NCBI RefSeq assembly: GCF_900090285.1
Contig: NZ_LT607754.1
Location: forward strand, 2,232,001-2,296,000
Length of the DNA stretch: 64,000 nucleotides
Reading direction: 5' to 3'
Source of the DNA: Micromonospora inositola
Lineage (GTDB): Bacteria > Actinomycetota > Actinomycetes > Mycobacteriales > Micromonosporaceae
This document shows positions 40,772-50,342 of the stretch, piece by piece. The translations under genes and the position numbers were made by a program. Position 1 is the stretch's first letter; each line of letters opens with the position of its first letter. Under the pieces are notes generated by a model. It searched no databases. It was not told where the DNA came from and was given only the letters and a program-made list of their open reading frames with translations.

Positions 40772-42280
40772 GTGACCGAGCAGAACGCCGTGCCAGTCGA
40801 CCCCGCCGACGACCTTCCCGAGCAGATGAAGGTCCGCCGGGAGAAGCGGGACCGGATGCTCGCCGAGGGCGTCGAGCCGTACCCGGTCGGATTCCCCCGG
40901 ACCAGCACGCTGGCGGAGATCCGCGAGAAGTACGCCGACCTGCCCACCGACACCGCCACCGCGGACAAGGTCTCGGTCACCGGCCGGGTGATCTTCGTAC
41001 GGAACACCGGCAAGCTCTGCTTCGCCACCCTGCGGGACGGGGACGGCACCGAACTCCAGGCGATGCTCTCCCTGGACCGGGTCGGCGCGGAGCGGCTGGA
41101 CGACTGGAAGCGCCTGGTCGACCTCGGTGACCACGTCGGCGTGACCGGTGAGGTGATCACCAGCCGGCGGGGCGAACTGTCGGTGCTGGCCGACGAGTGG
41201 GCGGTCACCGCCAAGGCGCTGCGCCCGCTGCCGGTGGCGCACAAGCCGCTGAGCGAGGAGGCCCGGGTCCGCCAGCGCTACGTGGACCTGATCGTCCGCC
41301 CGCAGGCGCGGCAGATGGTGCGTACCCGCGCGGCCGCGGTGCGCAGTATCCGCGATTCCCTGCACGGGGAGGGCTTCACCGAGGTCGAGACCCCGATGCT
41401 CCAACTGCTGCACGGTGGCGCGGCGGCCCGCCCATTCGTGACCCACAGCAATGCGTTGAGCACCGATCTGTATCTGCGAATCGCGCCGGAACTGTTTCTC
41501 AAGCGGGCCGTGGTCGGCGGCGTCGACCGGGTCTTCGAGATCAACCGCAACTTCCGTAATGAGGGAGTCGACTCGTCGCACTCCCCGGAGTTCGCGATGC
41601 TCGAGGCGTACCAGGCGTACGGCGACTACGACACGATGGCGGACTTGACCCGCAATCTGGTGCAGCGGGCGGCGATCGCGGTGAGCGGCTCGACCGTGGT
41701 GACGCACGCCGACGGCCGCGAGTTCGACCTGGGCGGCGAGTGGCGTTCGGTGACCCTCTTCGGCGTCCTTTCCGAGGCGCTCGGCGAGGAGGTCACCGTG
41801 CGCACCGAAAGGTCCCGGCTGGTCGAGTACGCGGCCAAGGTCGACCTCGCCGTCGACCCGAAGTGGGGGCCGGGGAAGCTGGCCGAGGAGCTTTTCGAGG
41901 AGCTGGTCGTTCCGTCGCTCCAGGCGCCGACCTTCGTCCGGGACTACCCGGAGGAGACCAGCCCGTTGACCCGGGCGCACCGCAGCGAGCCGGGCCTGGC
42001 CGAGAAGTGGGACCTCTACGTGCTCGGCTTCGAGCTGGGCACCGCGTACTCCGAGCTGGTCGACCCGGTGGTGCAGCGGGAGCGGCTGGTGGCCCAGGCG
42101 CAGCTCGCCGCCCGCGGCGACGACGAGGCCATGCGGCTGGACGAGGACTTTCTCCGGGCGATGGAGTATGGAATGCCGCCGGCCGGTGGGATGGGAATGG
42201 GAATCGACCGGCTCTTGATGGCGTTGACCGGGCTGGGAATTCGGGAAACGATCCTCTTCCCGTTGGTCCGCCCGGAGTAG
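40772..42280 (+). CDS. lysS: lysyl-tRNA synthetase, class II
   Basis: 502 aa. The OB-fold anticodon-binding N-terminus ([20 protein letters not shown]) precedes the class II catalytic core with motif 2 [15 protein letters not shown] and motif 3 [13 protein letters not shown]. The substrate loop [16 protein letters not shown] is present. GTG 40772 follows GAGGAAG. It precedes lsr2 and clpC, as in mycobacteria. Confidence 0.95.
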   Translation: MTEQNAVPVDPADDLPEQMKVRREKRDRMLAEGVEPYPVGFPRTSTLAEIREKYADLPTDTATADKVSVTGRVIFVRNTGKLCFATLRDGDGTELQAMLSLDRVGAERLDDWKRLVDLGDHVGVTGEVITSRRGELSVLADEWAVTAKALRPLPVAHKPLSEEARVRQRYVDLIVRPQARQMVRTRAAAVRSIRDSLHGEGFTEVETPMLQLLHGGAAARPFVTHSNALSTDLYLRIAPELFLKRAVVGGVDRVFEINRNFRNEGVDSSHSPEFAMLEAYQAYGDYDTMADLTRNLVQRAAIAVSGSTVVTHADGREFDLGGEWRSVTLFGVLSEALGEEVTVRTERSRLVEYAAKVDLAVDPKWGPGKLAEELFEELVVPSLQAPTFVRDYPEETSPLTRAHRSEPGLAEKWDLYVLGFELGTAYSELVDPVVQRERLVAQAQLAARGDDEAMRLDEDFLRAMEYGMPPAGGMGMGIDRLLMALTGLGIRETILFPLVRPE

Positions 42281-42315
42281 CCGTCAACCTTCGCCGGGTT
42301 CGTTACCGCCTCCTA

Positions 42316-42346
42316 TTGACGCGGCTGGCGGCGCGCGGGTTATTGT
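42316..42346 (+). promoter_or_regulatory. lsr2 promoter
   Basis: TTGACG (42316-42321), a 19-nt spacer and TATTGT (42341-42346), 50 nt before the lsr2 start, in one of the more AT-rich stretches of the window. Confidence 0.5.
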
Positions 42347-42395
42347 GCTCATGGATTGTGGCAGGAGCACACCCTGCTCGAAAGGAATGTGGGAC

Positions 42396-42746
42396 GTGGC
42401 CAAGCAGATCATTCACAAGCTGGTCGATGACCTGGACGGCGGGGACGCTGACGAGACCGTCAAGTTCGCGCTGGACGGCGTGCAGTACGAGATCGACCTG
42501 TCGGTGGCCAACGCCGAGAAATTGCGTGAGGTATTTGCGCAGTACGTCGCGCACGGCACCAAGGTCGGTCGGGGCGGCGTGGTCGTCGGCGGGCGGGCGG
42601 CGCGCGGGCGGGGCGGCGCCACCGCCGACCGCGAGCAGAACAAGGCCATCCGCGCCTGGGCCAAGAAGTCCGGCAAGGACATCTCCGACCGGGGTCGGAT
42701 CCCGCAGGAGATCGCTGACGAGTACCACTCGAAGGCGGGCCACTGA
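42396..42746 (+). CDS. lsr2: Lsr2 nucleoid-associated protein
   Basis: 116-aa H-NS-like protein that binds AT-rich DNA and silences foreign genes. N-terminal oligomerisation domain (IIHKLVDDLDGGDADETVKF) and C-terminal DNA-binding domain (AIRAWAKKSGKDISDRGRIP) with the RGR hook are intact. GTG 42396 is chosen (MAKQIIHKL, the family start) with AAAGGA 9 nt upstream; ATG 42387 would add three residues. Ends 500 bp before clpC. Confidence 0.95.
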   Translation: MAKQIIHKLVDDLDGGDADETVKFALDGVQYEIDLSVANAEKLREVFAQYVAHGTKVGRGGVVVGGRAARGRGGATADREQNKAIRAWAKKSGKDISDRGRIPQEIADEYHSKAGH

Positions 42747-42772
42747 GGCTGGGCCCGTCACCGGGCGACACC

Positions 42773-42807
42773 GACGCCGGACCGGAGCGCTGCTCCGGGC
42801 CGGCGTC
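42773..42807 (+). terminator. terminator after lsr2
   Basis: 15-bp stem with one mismatch (GACGCCGGACCGGAG / CTCCGGGCCGGCGTC) and a 5-nt loop, followed by GCCGTTT. Confidence 0.7.
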
Positions 42808-43248
42808 GCCGTTTCCGCCCGGCCGCGCCGACTGTCCGGTTCGCGCCCGGTGGCGCTACCGCGCCCGTCGCGCGGCTGCGAACCCGGCCGCCGGTTGGGA
42901 AGAACCCGGGGTGGGTGGGCGTTGTCCACAGGCGGTGGAGATTGCATCCACAGGCTGTGGACGAGATGTTCCGGCGTGACCCGGTCGAAACGGGTCCGGC
43001 TTCGGACCGTCCGCAACGTCTGCGAATTTCGCTCTGCGCGTACAGGCAGGGGTACCGGAACACCTCCTGAGCGCGGACGGTTGTCAGAAACGACGCGTAC
43101 ACGGCATTCCGCAGGGACACACGACCTCAGCGGAGTCGGTCCGCGGCGATAGAGTAAGGAGGCACGGACGCCCGTCCCGGACGTCCGCGCACCGGCCCCG
43201 CCAAGATCTAGACCATCAAGGCGCACGGCACGTGAGGAGCACGAGGGC
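42808..43248 (+). other. clpC upstream region with DnaA-box-like cluster
   Basis: 441 bp without a credible gene. It carries three DnaA-box-like 9-mers at 42922-42964, an 11-bp palindrome GCGAATTTCGC at 43022-43032, and TAGAGT at 43150-43155 as a possible clpC -10 (leader near 85 nt). GAGGAG lies shortly before the clpC ATG. Confidence 0.5.
42922..42964 (+). promoter_or_regulatory. cluster of DnaA-box-like 9-mers
   Basis: TTGTCCACA at 42922-42930 matches the actinobacterial DnaA-box consensus exactly. GCATCCACA at 42944-42952 and TGTGGACGA at 42956-42964 (reverse complement TCGTCCACA) are one- or two-base variants. Confidence 0.5.
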
Positions 43249-45780
43249 ATGTTCGAGCGGTTCACCGACCGAGCGCGACGGGTTGTCGTCCTGGCCCAAG
43301 AAGAGGCCCGGATGCTCAACCACAACTACATCGGTACGGAGCACATCCTGCTGGGCCTGATCCACGAGGGTGAGGGCGTCGCCGCCAAGGCTCTGGAGAG
43401 CCTCGGCATCTCCCTCGAGGGCGTCCGCCAGCAGGTCGAAGAGATCATCGGCCAGGGCCAGCAGGCGCCGAGCGGGCACATCCCGTTCACCCCGCGGGCC
43501 AAGAAGGTGCTGGAGCTGTCCCTGCGCGAGGCGCTGCAGCTCGGCCACAACTACATCGGCACGGAGCACATCCTGCTCGGTCTGATCCGCGAGGGTGAGG
43601 GCGTCGCCGCCCAGGTGCTGGTCAAGCTCGGCGCCGACCTCAACCGGGTCCGCCAGCAGGTGATCCAGCTGCTCTCCGGCTACCAGGGCAAGGAGCCGGC
43701 CGCGGCGGGCGCCGCGCCGGGCGAGGCCGCGCCGTCGACCAGCCTCGTGCTGGACCAGTTCGGCCGCAACCTGACCCAGGCCGCCCGCGAGGGCAAGCTC
43801 GACCCGGTCATCGGGCGCGAGAAGGAAATCGAGCGGGTCATGCAGGTGCTCTCCCGCCGTACCAAGAACAACCCGGTCCTGATCGGTGAGCCCGGCGTCG
43901 GCAAGACCGCCGTGGTGGAGGGGCTGTCCCAGAAGATCATCAAGGGCGAGGTGCCCGAGACCCTCAAGGACAAGCAGCTCTACACGCTCGACCTCGGTGC
44001 GCTGGTCGCCGGTTCCCGCTACCGCGGTGACTTCGAGGAGCGCCTGAAGAAGGTGCTCAAGGAGATCCGCACCCGCGGCGACATCATCCTGTTCATCGAC
44101 GAGATCCACACCCTGGTGGGTGCGGGTGCCGCCGAGGGCGCGATCGACGCGGCGAGCATCCTCAAGCCGATGCTGGCCCGTGGCGAGCTGCAGACCATCG
44201 GCGCGACCACGCTCGACGAGTACCGCAAGCACCTGGAGAAGGACGCCGCTCTCGAGCGCCGCTTCCAGCCGATCCAGGTGGGTGAGCCCTCGCTGGCCCA
44301 CACCATCGAGATCCTCAAGGGCCTGCGGGACCGGTACGAGGCGCACCACCGGGTGAGCATCACCGACGCCGCGCTGGTGGCGGCGGCGACGCTCGCCGAC
44401 CGGTACATCTCCGACCGCTTCCTGCCGGACAAGGCGATCGACCTGATCGACGAGGCCGGCGCCCGGATGCGCATCCGCCGGATGACCGCGCCGCCAGACC
44501 TGCGTGACTTCGACGAGCGGATCGCCCAGGTCCGCCGCGACAAGGAGTCCGCGATCGACGCGCAGGACTTCGAGCGGGCCGCGCAGCTCCGCGACAAGGA
44601 GAAGCAGCTGCTCGGCCAGAAGGCCCAGCGGGAGAAGGAGTGGAAGGCCGGTGACCTGGACGTCGTCAGCGAGGTCGACGACGAGCAGATCGCCGAGGTG
44701 CTCGGCAACTGGACCGGCATCCCGGTCTACAAGCTGACCGAGGAGGAGACCTCGCGCCTGCTGCGCATGGAGGACGAGCTGCACAAGCGCGTCATCGGCC
44801 AGGAGGACGCGGTCAAGGCGGTCTCGAAGGCGATCCGGCGTACCCGGGCCGGCCTGAAGGACCCGAAGCGCCCGTCCGGCTCGTTCATCTTCGCCGGCCC
44901 GTCCGGGGTCGGTAAGACCGAGCTGTCCAAGGCGCTCGCCGAGTTCCTCTTCGGCAGCGAGGACGCCCTCATCCAGCTGGACATGTCCGAGTTCCACGAC
45001 CGGTACACGGTGTCCCGGCTGGTGGGTGCCCCTCCCGGCTACGTCGGCTACGACGAGGGCGGGCAGCTGACCGAGAAGGTGCGGCGTCGGCCGTTCTCGG
45101 TGGTCCTCTTCGACGAGATCGAGAAGGCCCACCCGGACGTGTTCAACACGCTGCTCCAGATCCTGGAGGACGGGCGGCTCACCGACGGTCAGGGTCGGAT
45201 CGTGGACTTCAAGAACACGGTCATCATCCTGACCACCAACCTGGGCACCCGGGACGTCGCCAAGGCGGTCTCCCTGGGCTTCCAGGCGTCGGAGGACTCC
45301 GAGTCCAACTACGACCGGATGAAGCAGAAGGTCAACGACGAGCTCAAGCAGCACTTCCGGCCTGAGTTCCTGAACCGGATCGACGACACCATCGTCTTCC
45401 ACCAGCTGCGTGAGCTGGAGATCCTCTCGATCGTGGACATCATGATCCAGCGGATCGAGACCCAGCTGCGCAACAAGGACATGGGCCTGGAGCTGACCGA
45501 CAACGCCAAGAAGTACCTGGCGAAGAAGGGCTTCGACCCGGTGCTGGGCGCGCGGCCGCTGCGTCGCACGATCCAGCGCGACATCGAGGACAACCTCTCC
45601 GAGCGGATCCTCTTCAACGAGCTGACCCCGGGTCAGATCGTGGTGGTGGACTGCGAGGGCGACCCGGAGAACATCGACAAGTCCAAGCTCGTGTTCCGGG
45701 GCGCGGACAAGCCGGTGGAGGTTCCGGACGCCGTCCCGGCCGATCTCGGTGGCGCCGCCACCGCGGGCGCGGACGAGTAA
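43249..45780 (+). CDS. clpC: ATP-dependent Clp protease ATP-binding subunit ClpC
   Basis: 843-aa Hsp100 unfoldase feeding ClpP. Two N-terminal Clp repeats (both with [14 protein letters not shown]), AAA domain 1 with GEPGVGKT at residues 213-220, a UVR-type coiled coil ([15 protein letters not shown]), and AAA domain 2 with GPSGVGKT at 550-557. The C-terminal D2-small domain is complete, with an Ala-rich tail. ATG 43249 follows GAGGAG-type sequence. Followed by a strong terminator. Confidence 0.96.
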   Translation: MFERFTDRARRVVVLAQEEARMLNHNYIGTEHILLGLIHEGEGVAAKALESLGISLEGVRQQVEEIIGQGQQAPSGHIPFTPRAKKVLELSLREALQLGHNYIGTEHILLGLIREGEGVAAQVLVKLGADLNRVRQQVIQLLSGYQGKEPAAAGAAPGEAAPSTSLVLDQFGRNLTQAAREGKLDPVIGREKEIERVMQVLSRRTKNNPVLIGEPGVGKTAVVEGLSQKIIKGEVPETLKDKQLYTLDLGALVAGSRYRGDFEERLKKVLKEIRTRGDIILFIDEIHTLVGAGAAEGAIDAASILKPMLARGELQTIGATTLDEYRKHLEKDAALERRFQPIQVGEPSLAHTIEILKGLRDRYEAHHRVSITDAALVAAATLADRYISDRFLPDKAIDLIDEAGARMRIRRMTAPPDLRDFDERIAQVRRDKESAIDAQDFERAAQLRDKEKQLLGQKAQREKEWKAGDLDVVSEVDDEQIAEVLGNWTGIPVYKLTEEETSRLLRMEDELHKRVIGQEDAVKAVSKAIRRTRAGLKDPKRPSGSFIFAGPSGVGKTELSKALAEFLFGSEDALIQLDMSEFHDRYTVSRLVGAPPGYVGYDEGGQLTEKVRRRPFSVVLFDEIEKAHPDVFNTLLQILEDGRLTDGQGRIVDFKNTVIILTTNLGTRDVAKAVSLGFQASEDSESNYDRMKQKVNDELKQHFRPEFLNRIDDTIVFHQLRELEILSIVDIMIQRIETQLRNKDMGLELTDNAKKYLAKKGFDPVLGARPLRRTIQRDIEDNLSERILFNELTPGQIVVVDCEGDPENIDKSKLVFRGADKPVEVPDAVPADLGGAATAGADE

Positions 45781-45794
45781 GCGACACCTGTCAG

Positions 45795-45839
45795 GGCGAC
45801 GGCCCCGGTCGGCGAAAGCCACCGGGGCCGTCGCCTTTT
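45795..45839 (+). terminator. rho-independent terminator after clpC
   Basis: Perfect 15-bp stem (GGCGACGGCCCCGGT at 45795-45809, ACCGGGGCCGTCGCC at 45821-45835) followed by TTTT, 15 bp after the clpC stop. Confidence 0.9.
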
Positions 45840-45884
45840 GCGTGCCCCGTCCCCGGGCTGGCCCGGCCCGGGCGAGGTCGGCGC

Positions 45885-46802
45885 TCACAAGACGGCGGGC
45901 GGCACCCGAGCCGGCAGCGTGCCGCCGTCGCCGGCCAGGCGGAAGGACGCCCCGGCGACCGGCTCGACCAGGCCGTCGGTGACCAGCCCGGCGAGCGCCC
46001 GGGACCGCTGCACGTCGTCGGTCCAGACCTGATCGAGGCGCTGCCGGGGCACCGGTCCGGTGGCCTCCCGCAGCACCGCCAGGAGCAGGCCGCGTACCTG
46101 CCGGTCGGTGCCGGCGTAGCGCTGGGGGCGGCGGGTCGGGCCGGCGGGCGCGGCCTGACCGGAGGCCCGCCAGGCGCAGACCGACTCCACCGGGCACACC
46201 GCGCAGCGGGGCGAGCGGGCGGTGCAGACCACCGCACCGAGTTCCATGAAGGCCGCGCTGGCCAGCGCCGCGGCGGCCGGCTCTGCGGGCAACAGTTCCT
46301 CGGTGGCGACCAGGTCGGCGGGGCGGGTCGCCGGTCCGGCGTCCGGTTCCCCGGCGACCGCCCGGCAGACCACCCGGCGGACGTTCGTGTCCACCACGGG
46401 GTGCCGCTGCCCGTACGCGAACGCCGCGACCGCCCGGGCCGTGTACGTCCCGACCCCGGGCAGCGCGAGCAACTGCTCCAGCCGGTCCGGCACCTCGCCG
46501 CCGTGCCGCTCCACGATCGCCACCGCGCAGTCGCGCAGCCGTACCGCCCGGCGGGGGTAGCCGAGCCGCCCCCACATCCGGATCGCCTCGGCCGGGCTGT
46601 CCTGCGCCAGCGCGGCCGGCACCGGCCAGCGGGCCAGCCACGCCTCCCAGGCGGGGAGCACCCGGACCACCGGCGTCTGCTGGAGCATGACCTCGCTGAC
46701 CAGGATCGCCCAGGCGCTGGTGCCGGACTCGCGCCACGGCAGGTCGCGGGCGTTCTCCTGGTACCACCGGCTGACCAGGATGGCGAAAGTGGGCTCAGAC
46801 AT
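45885..46802 (-). CDS. mutY: A/G-specific adenine DNA glycosylase
   Basis: Removes adenine mispaired with 8-oxoguanine (305 aa). Features: WQENARDLPWR-like start, SEVMLQQTPV, HhH LPGVGTYTARAVAAF, catalytic Asp in VVDTNVRR, and a [4Fe-4S] loop C-x6-C-x2-C-x5-C (CTARSPRCAVCPVESVC). The C-terminal MutT-like 8-oxoG domain of longer MutY proteins is reduced to about 75 residues. ATG 46802; divergent from the ACT-protein gene. Confidence 0.93.
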   Translation of the reverse strand: MSEPTFAILVSRWYQENARDLPWRESGTSAWAILVSEVMLQQTPVVRVLPAWEAWLARWPVPAALAQDSPAEAIRMWGRLGYPRRAVRLRDCAVAIVERHGGEVPDRLEQLLALPGVGTYTARAVAAFAYGQRHPVVDTNVRRVVCRAVAGEPDAGPATRPADLVATEELLPAEPAAAALASAAFMELGAVVCTARSPRCAVCPVESVCAWRASGQAAPAGPTRRPQRYAGTDRQVRGLLLAVLREATGPVPRQRLDQVWTDDVQRSRALAGLVTDGLVEPVAGASFRLAGDGGTLPARVPPAVL

Positions 46803-46898
46803 CGCGCTGCCGATGATGTCACGGGCTGGATTCCCGCAGGATGGGCGGGCGGGCCGGGGCGCGGCGGCGGCCCCGGGCGGGCGGGGCAGAATGTCCGG

Positions 46899-47411
46899 AT
46901 GAACGAGCTCGCGATCACCGTCATCGGCCGGGACCGGCCGGGCATCGTGGCCGACGTCGCCGAGGCGCTCGCCCGGCTCGGCGCGAACCTCACCGACTCC
47001 ACGATGACCCGGTTGCGGGGACACTTCGCGATGACGCTGATCTGCGTGGGCCCGGCCGCCGCCGATGTCGAGGCCGCGTTGGCCCCGCTCGCCGCCGACG
47101 GCCAGCTGCTGGCCACCGTACGCGCGGTCACTCCCGACGGCGAGACGGCGTCGGCCGGCGAGCCGTACGTGCTGGCGGTGCACGGCGCCGACCGGATGGG
47201 CATCGTCGCGGCGATGACCCGGGTGCTGGCCGACGCCGGTGCCAACGTCACCGACCTGAGCACCCGGCTGACCGGGTCCCTCTACGTGGTGGTCGCCGAG
47301 GTGGAGCTTCCGCCGGGCAGCTCCGACGAGGTGGCCGGCCGGCTCGCGCGTACCGCCGCCGAGCTGGGCGTCGGGGTCAGCCTCCGCCCGGCGGACACGG
47401 ATCTGCTGTGA
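46899..47411 (+). CDS. double ACT-domain protein (GcvR-like)
   Basis: 170-aa protein of two ACT domains (LAITVIGRDRPGIVADVAEA and VLAVHGADRMGIVAAMTRVL). Such proteins sense amino acids; the GcvR family regulates glycine cleavage in enterobacteria, but that role is unproven here. ATG 46899 has a CAGAAT hexamer 6 nt upstream, a variant of the leaderless layout. It overlaps def by 4 bp (GTGA). Confidence 0.85.
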   Translation: MNELAITVIGRDRPGIVADVAEALARLGANLTDSTMTRLRGHFAMTLICVGPAAADVEAALAPLAADGQLLATVRAVTPDGETASAGEPYVLAVHGADRMGIVAAMTRVLADAGANVTDLSTRLTGSLYVVVAEVELPPGSSDEVAGRLARTAAELGVGVSLRPADTDLL

Positions 47412-47968
47412 CGGCGGAGTACGTCGGCCTCGACGGCTGGACTCCCGAGGCGCTCGCCGTGCCGGGCGACGTCCGCCCGGTGGTCTCCGCCCCCGACCCG
47501 GTGCTCAGCCGGCCGGGGCCGGAGGTGGACCCGACCTCGGACGAGGTGGTCCGCCTCGCCGCCGACCTGGTCGCCACCATGCGCGTCTCGCCGGGCTGCG
47601 TCGGCCTCGCCGCGCCGCAGGTGGGGGTGAGCGCGCAGGTGTTCGCCGTGGACGTGACCGGCCACCCGAAGGCGGTCACCGTGCACGGGACCTTCGTGCT
47701 GTGCAACGCCCGGGTGGTGGAGGCCAGCCGGTGGAAGGCCGGTCGGGAGGGCTGCATGTCGGTGCCGGACCTGACCGGTGACGTGAAGCGGGCCGGCCGG
47801 CTGGTGGTCGAGGGCGTCCTGCCCGGTACGGGCCGGCCGGTCCGGCTGGTGACCGACGGCTTCGAGGCGCGGGCGCTCCAGCACGAGATCGACCACTGCG
47901 CCGGCCTGCTGTTCCTCGACCGGGTCGCCGGCGCGCACGCCATCTACCAACGCAAGGTCTACCTCTGA
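47408..47968 (+). CDS. def: peptide deformylase
   Basis: Removes the N-formyl group from new proteins (186 aa). Motif 1 GCVGLAAPQVG, motif 2 EGCMSVP (Met in place of the usual Leu) and motif 3 QHEIDHCAG with the metal-binding HEIDH are all present. GTG 47408 overlaps the ACT gene. A ~50-residue N-terminal extension precedes the catalytic core. Confidence 0.94.
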   Translation: MTAEYVGLDGWTPEALAVPGDVRPVVSAPDPVLSRPGPEVDPTSDEVVRLAADLVATMRVSPGCVGLAAPQVGVSAQVFAVDVTGHPKAVTVHGTFVLCNARVVEASRWKAGREGCMSVPDLTGDVKRAGRLVVEGVLPGTGRPVRLVTDGFEARALQHEIDHCAGLLFLDRVAGAHAIYQRKVYL

Positions 47969-48245
47969 CGGCACCGGAGAGTCGTGACGGTGACGACGGG
48001 GTCCGGTCCGGCCCGCTGTCCGTTGCCGTGCTCAACTTCAGATCCGCGACGCGGCGCGATCGCCCGCAGCGGGACATACCGATGTCGGCGTCGTGGAGTG
48101 GGAGCGGCGGCCGTCGTCGTCCGCAGCGCGCGTGCCGTGGCGTTCGGTGACCTGATCGGCCCGGTCCGGCTGTCGACTGTGGTACGCCGACCGGGTGCCG
48201 AGGCCGCCCCGGCGCGTCGCACACCCGCCCCGCGCGGTACGCCGC

Positions 48246-48251
48246 TACGGT
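48246..48251 (+). promoter_or_regulatory. -10 box for gene at 48260
   Basis: TACGGT, 8 nt before ATG 48260. The 280 bp between def and this box holds no supported gene. Confidence 0.4.
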
Positions 48252-48259
48252 GAACCATC

Positions 48260-48982
48260 ATGCGTCTGACCGTCGGCCCCCTGCAACCCGCCGTGTACTG
48301 GCGGCGTCGCGCCGTCGTACTCGGAGCGGGGCTTCTCTTCCTGATTGTCCTGCTCTATTCCTGCAACGGTTCGGGGCGCAACACCGGCGCGACCCCGAGG
48401 TCGGCGCCGACGAGTTCCGCCCCGGCGGCGACCCCGGAGCCGTCCGGGTCGGTGCTGACCCCGCGGTCCGGTGATCCGTCCGCCGCGCCGGGCGATTCCG
48501 GCGGCGGCTCGGACGGCGGGCCGGCGGGTGGCGGCACCGCGACGACCGACGCCCCGGCCGGGCCGGCGGCTCCGGTGGTCGACGACGGCACCTGCACGGA
48601 CGCGGAGATCCTGGTGACCCCGGTGGCCCTGCCGGCGACCGCTCAGCGGGGCACCGTGGTGAACCTCCAGTTGAAGATCAAGAACAAGTCCCAGCGCACC
48701 TGCAGCCGGGACGTCGGGGCGGATCTCCAGGAGCTGTTCATCAAGTTCGGCGCGGAGAAGGTCTGGTCCTCCGACACCTGCGGCACCGGCAAGGGCTCCG
48801 ACGTGCAGTCGTTCACGCCCGGCTTCGAGCGCCTCTACGAGCTGGGCTGGAACGGGAAGGACGCCAGCCGCTGTGCGAACGGCGTGGCCGCCGGCCCGTA
48901 CGCGGCGATCGGGACGTACCAGCTCTTCGCCCGGGTGGGCACCAAGCTCAGCGAGCCGGTGAAGCTGACCATCACCGGCTGA
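48260..48982 (+). CDS. membrane-anchored extracytoplasmic protein, unknown
   Basis: 240 aa: N-terminal membrane anchor (RRAVVLGAGLLFLIVLLYSC), a linker of about 65 residues rich in Ser, Thr, Pro and Gly, and a C-terminal beta-type domain of about 130 residues with four Cys (GTCTDAEILVTPVALPATA, RTCSRDVGADLQ, SDTCGTGKG, DASRCANG) that may form disulfides outside the cell. No family is recognised. Convergent with disA, 30 bp apart, with a weak GGCC-rich hairpin between. Confidence 0.75.
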   Translation: MRLTVGPLQPAVYWRRRAVVLGAGLLFLIVLLYSCNGSGRNTGATPRSAPTSSAPAATPEPSGSVLTPRSGDPSAAPGDSGGGSDGGPAGGGTATTDAPAGPAAPVVDDGTCTDAEILVTPVALPATAQRGTVVNLQLKIKNKSQRTCSRDVGADLQELFIKFGAEKVWSSDTCGTGKGSDVQSFTPGFERLYELGWNGKDASRCANGVAAGPYAAIGTYQLFARVGTKLSEPVKLTITG

Positions 48983-49012
48983 GCGACGATCGGGCCGGCC
49001 GGACGGGCCGGC

Positions 49013-50200
49013 TCAGACGTACCGCTCCAGGATGGACGCCTCGGCGAGCCGGGAGAGGCCCTCCCGGACGCCCCGGGCGCGGGCGTCGCCCACCCCCTCG
49101 ACCGCCTGGAGGTCCTCCACGGTCGCGCCGAGCAGCCGCTGGAGGCTGCCGAAGTGCACCACCAGCCGGTCGACCACCGCCACCGGGAGCCGGGGCACCT
49201 TGGCCAGCAGCCGGAAGCCGCGCGGGCTGACCGCCGCGTCCAGCGCGTCGGAGGCGGACGGGTAGCCGATCGCCTTGGCCACCGCGACCAGGTCGATCAG
49301 CTCGGTGGCGCCGAGCAGGTCCAGCTCGACCAGCCCCTCGTCGAGGGTGCGCGGCTTGCGGCCCGTGGGGAGGTAGTCCCGGATGACCAGGGTGCGGTCG
49401 GCGTCCACGCCGGCCATCAGCTCGTCGAGCTGGAGGGCGAGCAGTCGGCCGTCGGTGCCCAGCTCGACGACGTAACCGGCGATCTCGTCGGCGATCCGGC
49501 GGACCATCTCCAGCCGCTGCACCACGGCCACCGCGTCCCGGACGGTGACCAGGTCCTCGATCTCCAGGGCGGAGAGGGTGCCGGAAACCTCGTCCAGGCG
49601 CAGCTTGTACCGCTCCAGGGTGGCCAGCGCCTGATTGGCGCGGGAGAGGATCGCCGCCGAGTCGTCCAGCACGTGCCGCTGGCCGTTGACGTAGAGGCTG
49701 ATGATCCGCATCGACTGGCTGACCGAGATGACCGGGTAGCCGGTCTGCCGGGCCACCCGCTCGGCGGTGCGGTGCCGGGTGCCGGACTCCTCCGTCGGGA
49801 TGGACGGGTCGGGCATCAGGTGCACGCCCGCCTGGACGATCCGGGTGCCGTCGCTGGACAGCACCACCGCACCGTCCATCTTGCACAGCTCGCGGACCCG
49901 GGTGGCGGAGAACTCCACGTCCATCGGGAAGCCGCCGGTGCAGATCTGGTCGACCACCTTGTCGTAGCCGAGGACGATGAGCGCGCCCGTACGGCCGCGC
50001 AGGATCCGCTCGAGCCCGTCGCGAAGCGCGGTGCCCGGCGCCATGAGAGCGAGATTTGCCCGCAGCGGGTCGCCGCCGGCCCCGCCGACGCTCCCGGTCA
50101 CGCTGACGCTGATCGGACGGGCGGGCGAGCCCACCGCGCCGGTGCGGGCGTGCGGCGTCGCCGCGGCGGCGGGCTTGGTGGCATCGCGGTCGATCGGCAC
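49013..50200 (-). CDS. disA: DNA integrity scanning protein / diadenylate cyclase
   Basis: DisA makes c-di-AMP and pauses at branched DNA. With start GTG 50200 the protein has 395 aa. The DAC domain has DGA (about 109-111) and RHR (about 142-144) active-site motifs, followed by a helical spine and a C-terminal HhH region ([18 protein letters not shown]). GTG 50200 is preferred over GTG 50206 because TAGACT lies exactly 6 nt upstream of 50200 but abuts 50206. A ~40-aa Ala/Pro-rich N-terminus precedes the DAC domain. Pairs with radA upstream. Confidence 0.94.
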   Translation of the reverse strand: MPIDRDATKPAAAATPHARTGAVGSPARPISVSVTGSVGGAGGDPLRANLALMAPGTALRDGLERILRGRTGALIVLGYDKVVDQICTGGFPMDVEFSATRVRELCKMDGAVVLSSDGTRIVQAGVHLMPDPSIPTEESGTRHRTAERVARQTGYPVISVSQSMRIISLYVNGQRHVLDDSAAILSRANQALATLERYKLRLDEVSGTLSALEIEDLVTVRDAVAVVQRLEMVRRIADEIAGYVVELGTDGRLLALQLDELMAGVDADRTLVIRDYLPTGRKPRTLDEGLVELDLLGATELIDLVAVAKAIGYPSASDALDAAVSPRGFRLLAKVPRLPVAVVDRLVVHFGSLQRLLGATVEDLQAVEGVGDARARGVREGLSRLAEASILERYV

Positions 50201-50206
50201 GGGCAC

Positions 50207-50212
50207 AGTCTA
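50207..50212 (-). promoter_or_regulatory. -10 box, leaderless disA
   Basis: TAGACT on the minus strand, 6 nt before GTG 50200; it resolves the choice between two in-frame GTGs. Confidence 0.55.
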
Positions 50213-50342
50213 CGGACTGCGGTGCGGTGGGTGCTCTCGTGGTTACTGTGATGTGTCACGATGTCCGGCTTCCACCGCCGTCGGCCGGTCGGCCGAGCTG
50301 TCCGATATCGCCCAGCCGGTCCCGTCGCGCGGTCACCCTGGG

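Noticed and set aside
42922..42964. Chromosomal replication origin
   Set aside because: Only three box-like 9-mers, no dnaA, dnaN or AT-rich unwinding region nearby.
43012..43040. ClgR operator upstream of clpC
   Set aside because: The GC pattern partly resembles the published motif, but spacing and the last bases do not match.
47984..48253. 89-codon ORF between def and the 48260 gene
   Set aside because: Arg/Ala-rich, no ribosome site and no protein-like pattern; treated as non-coding.
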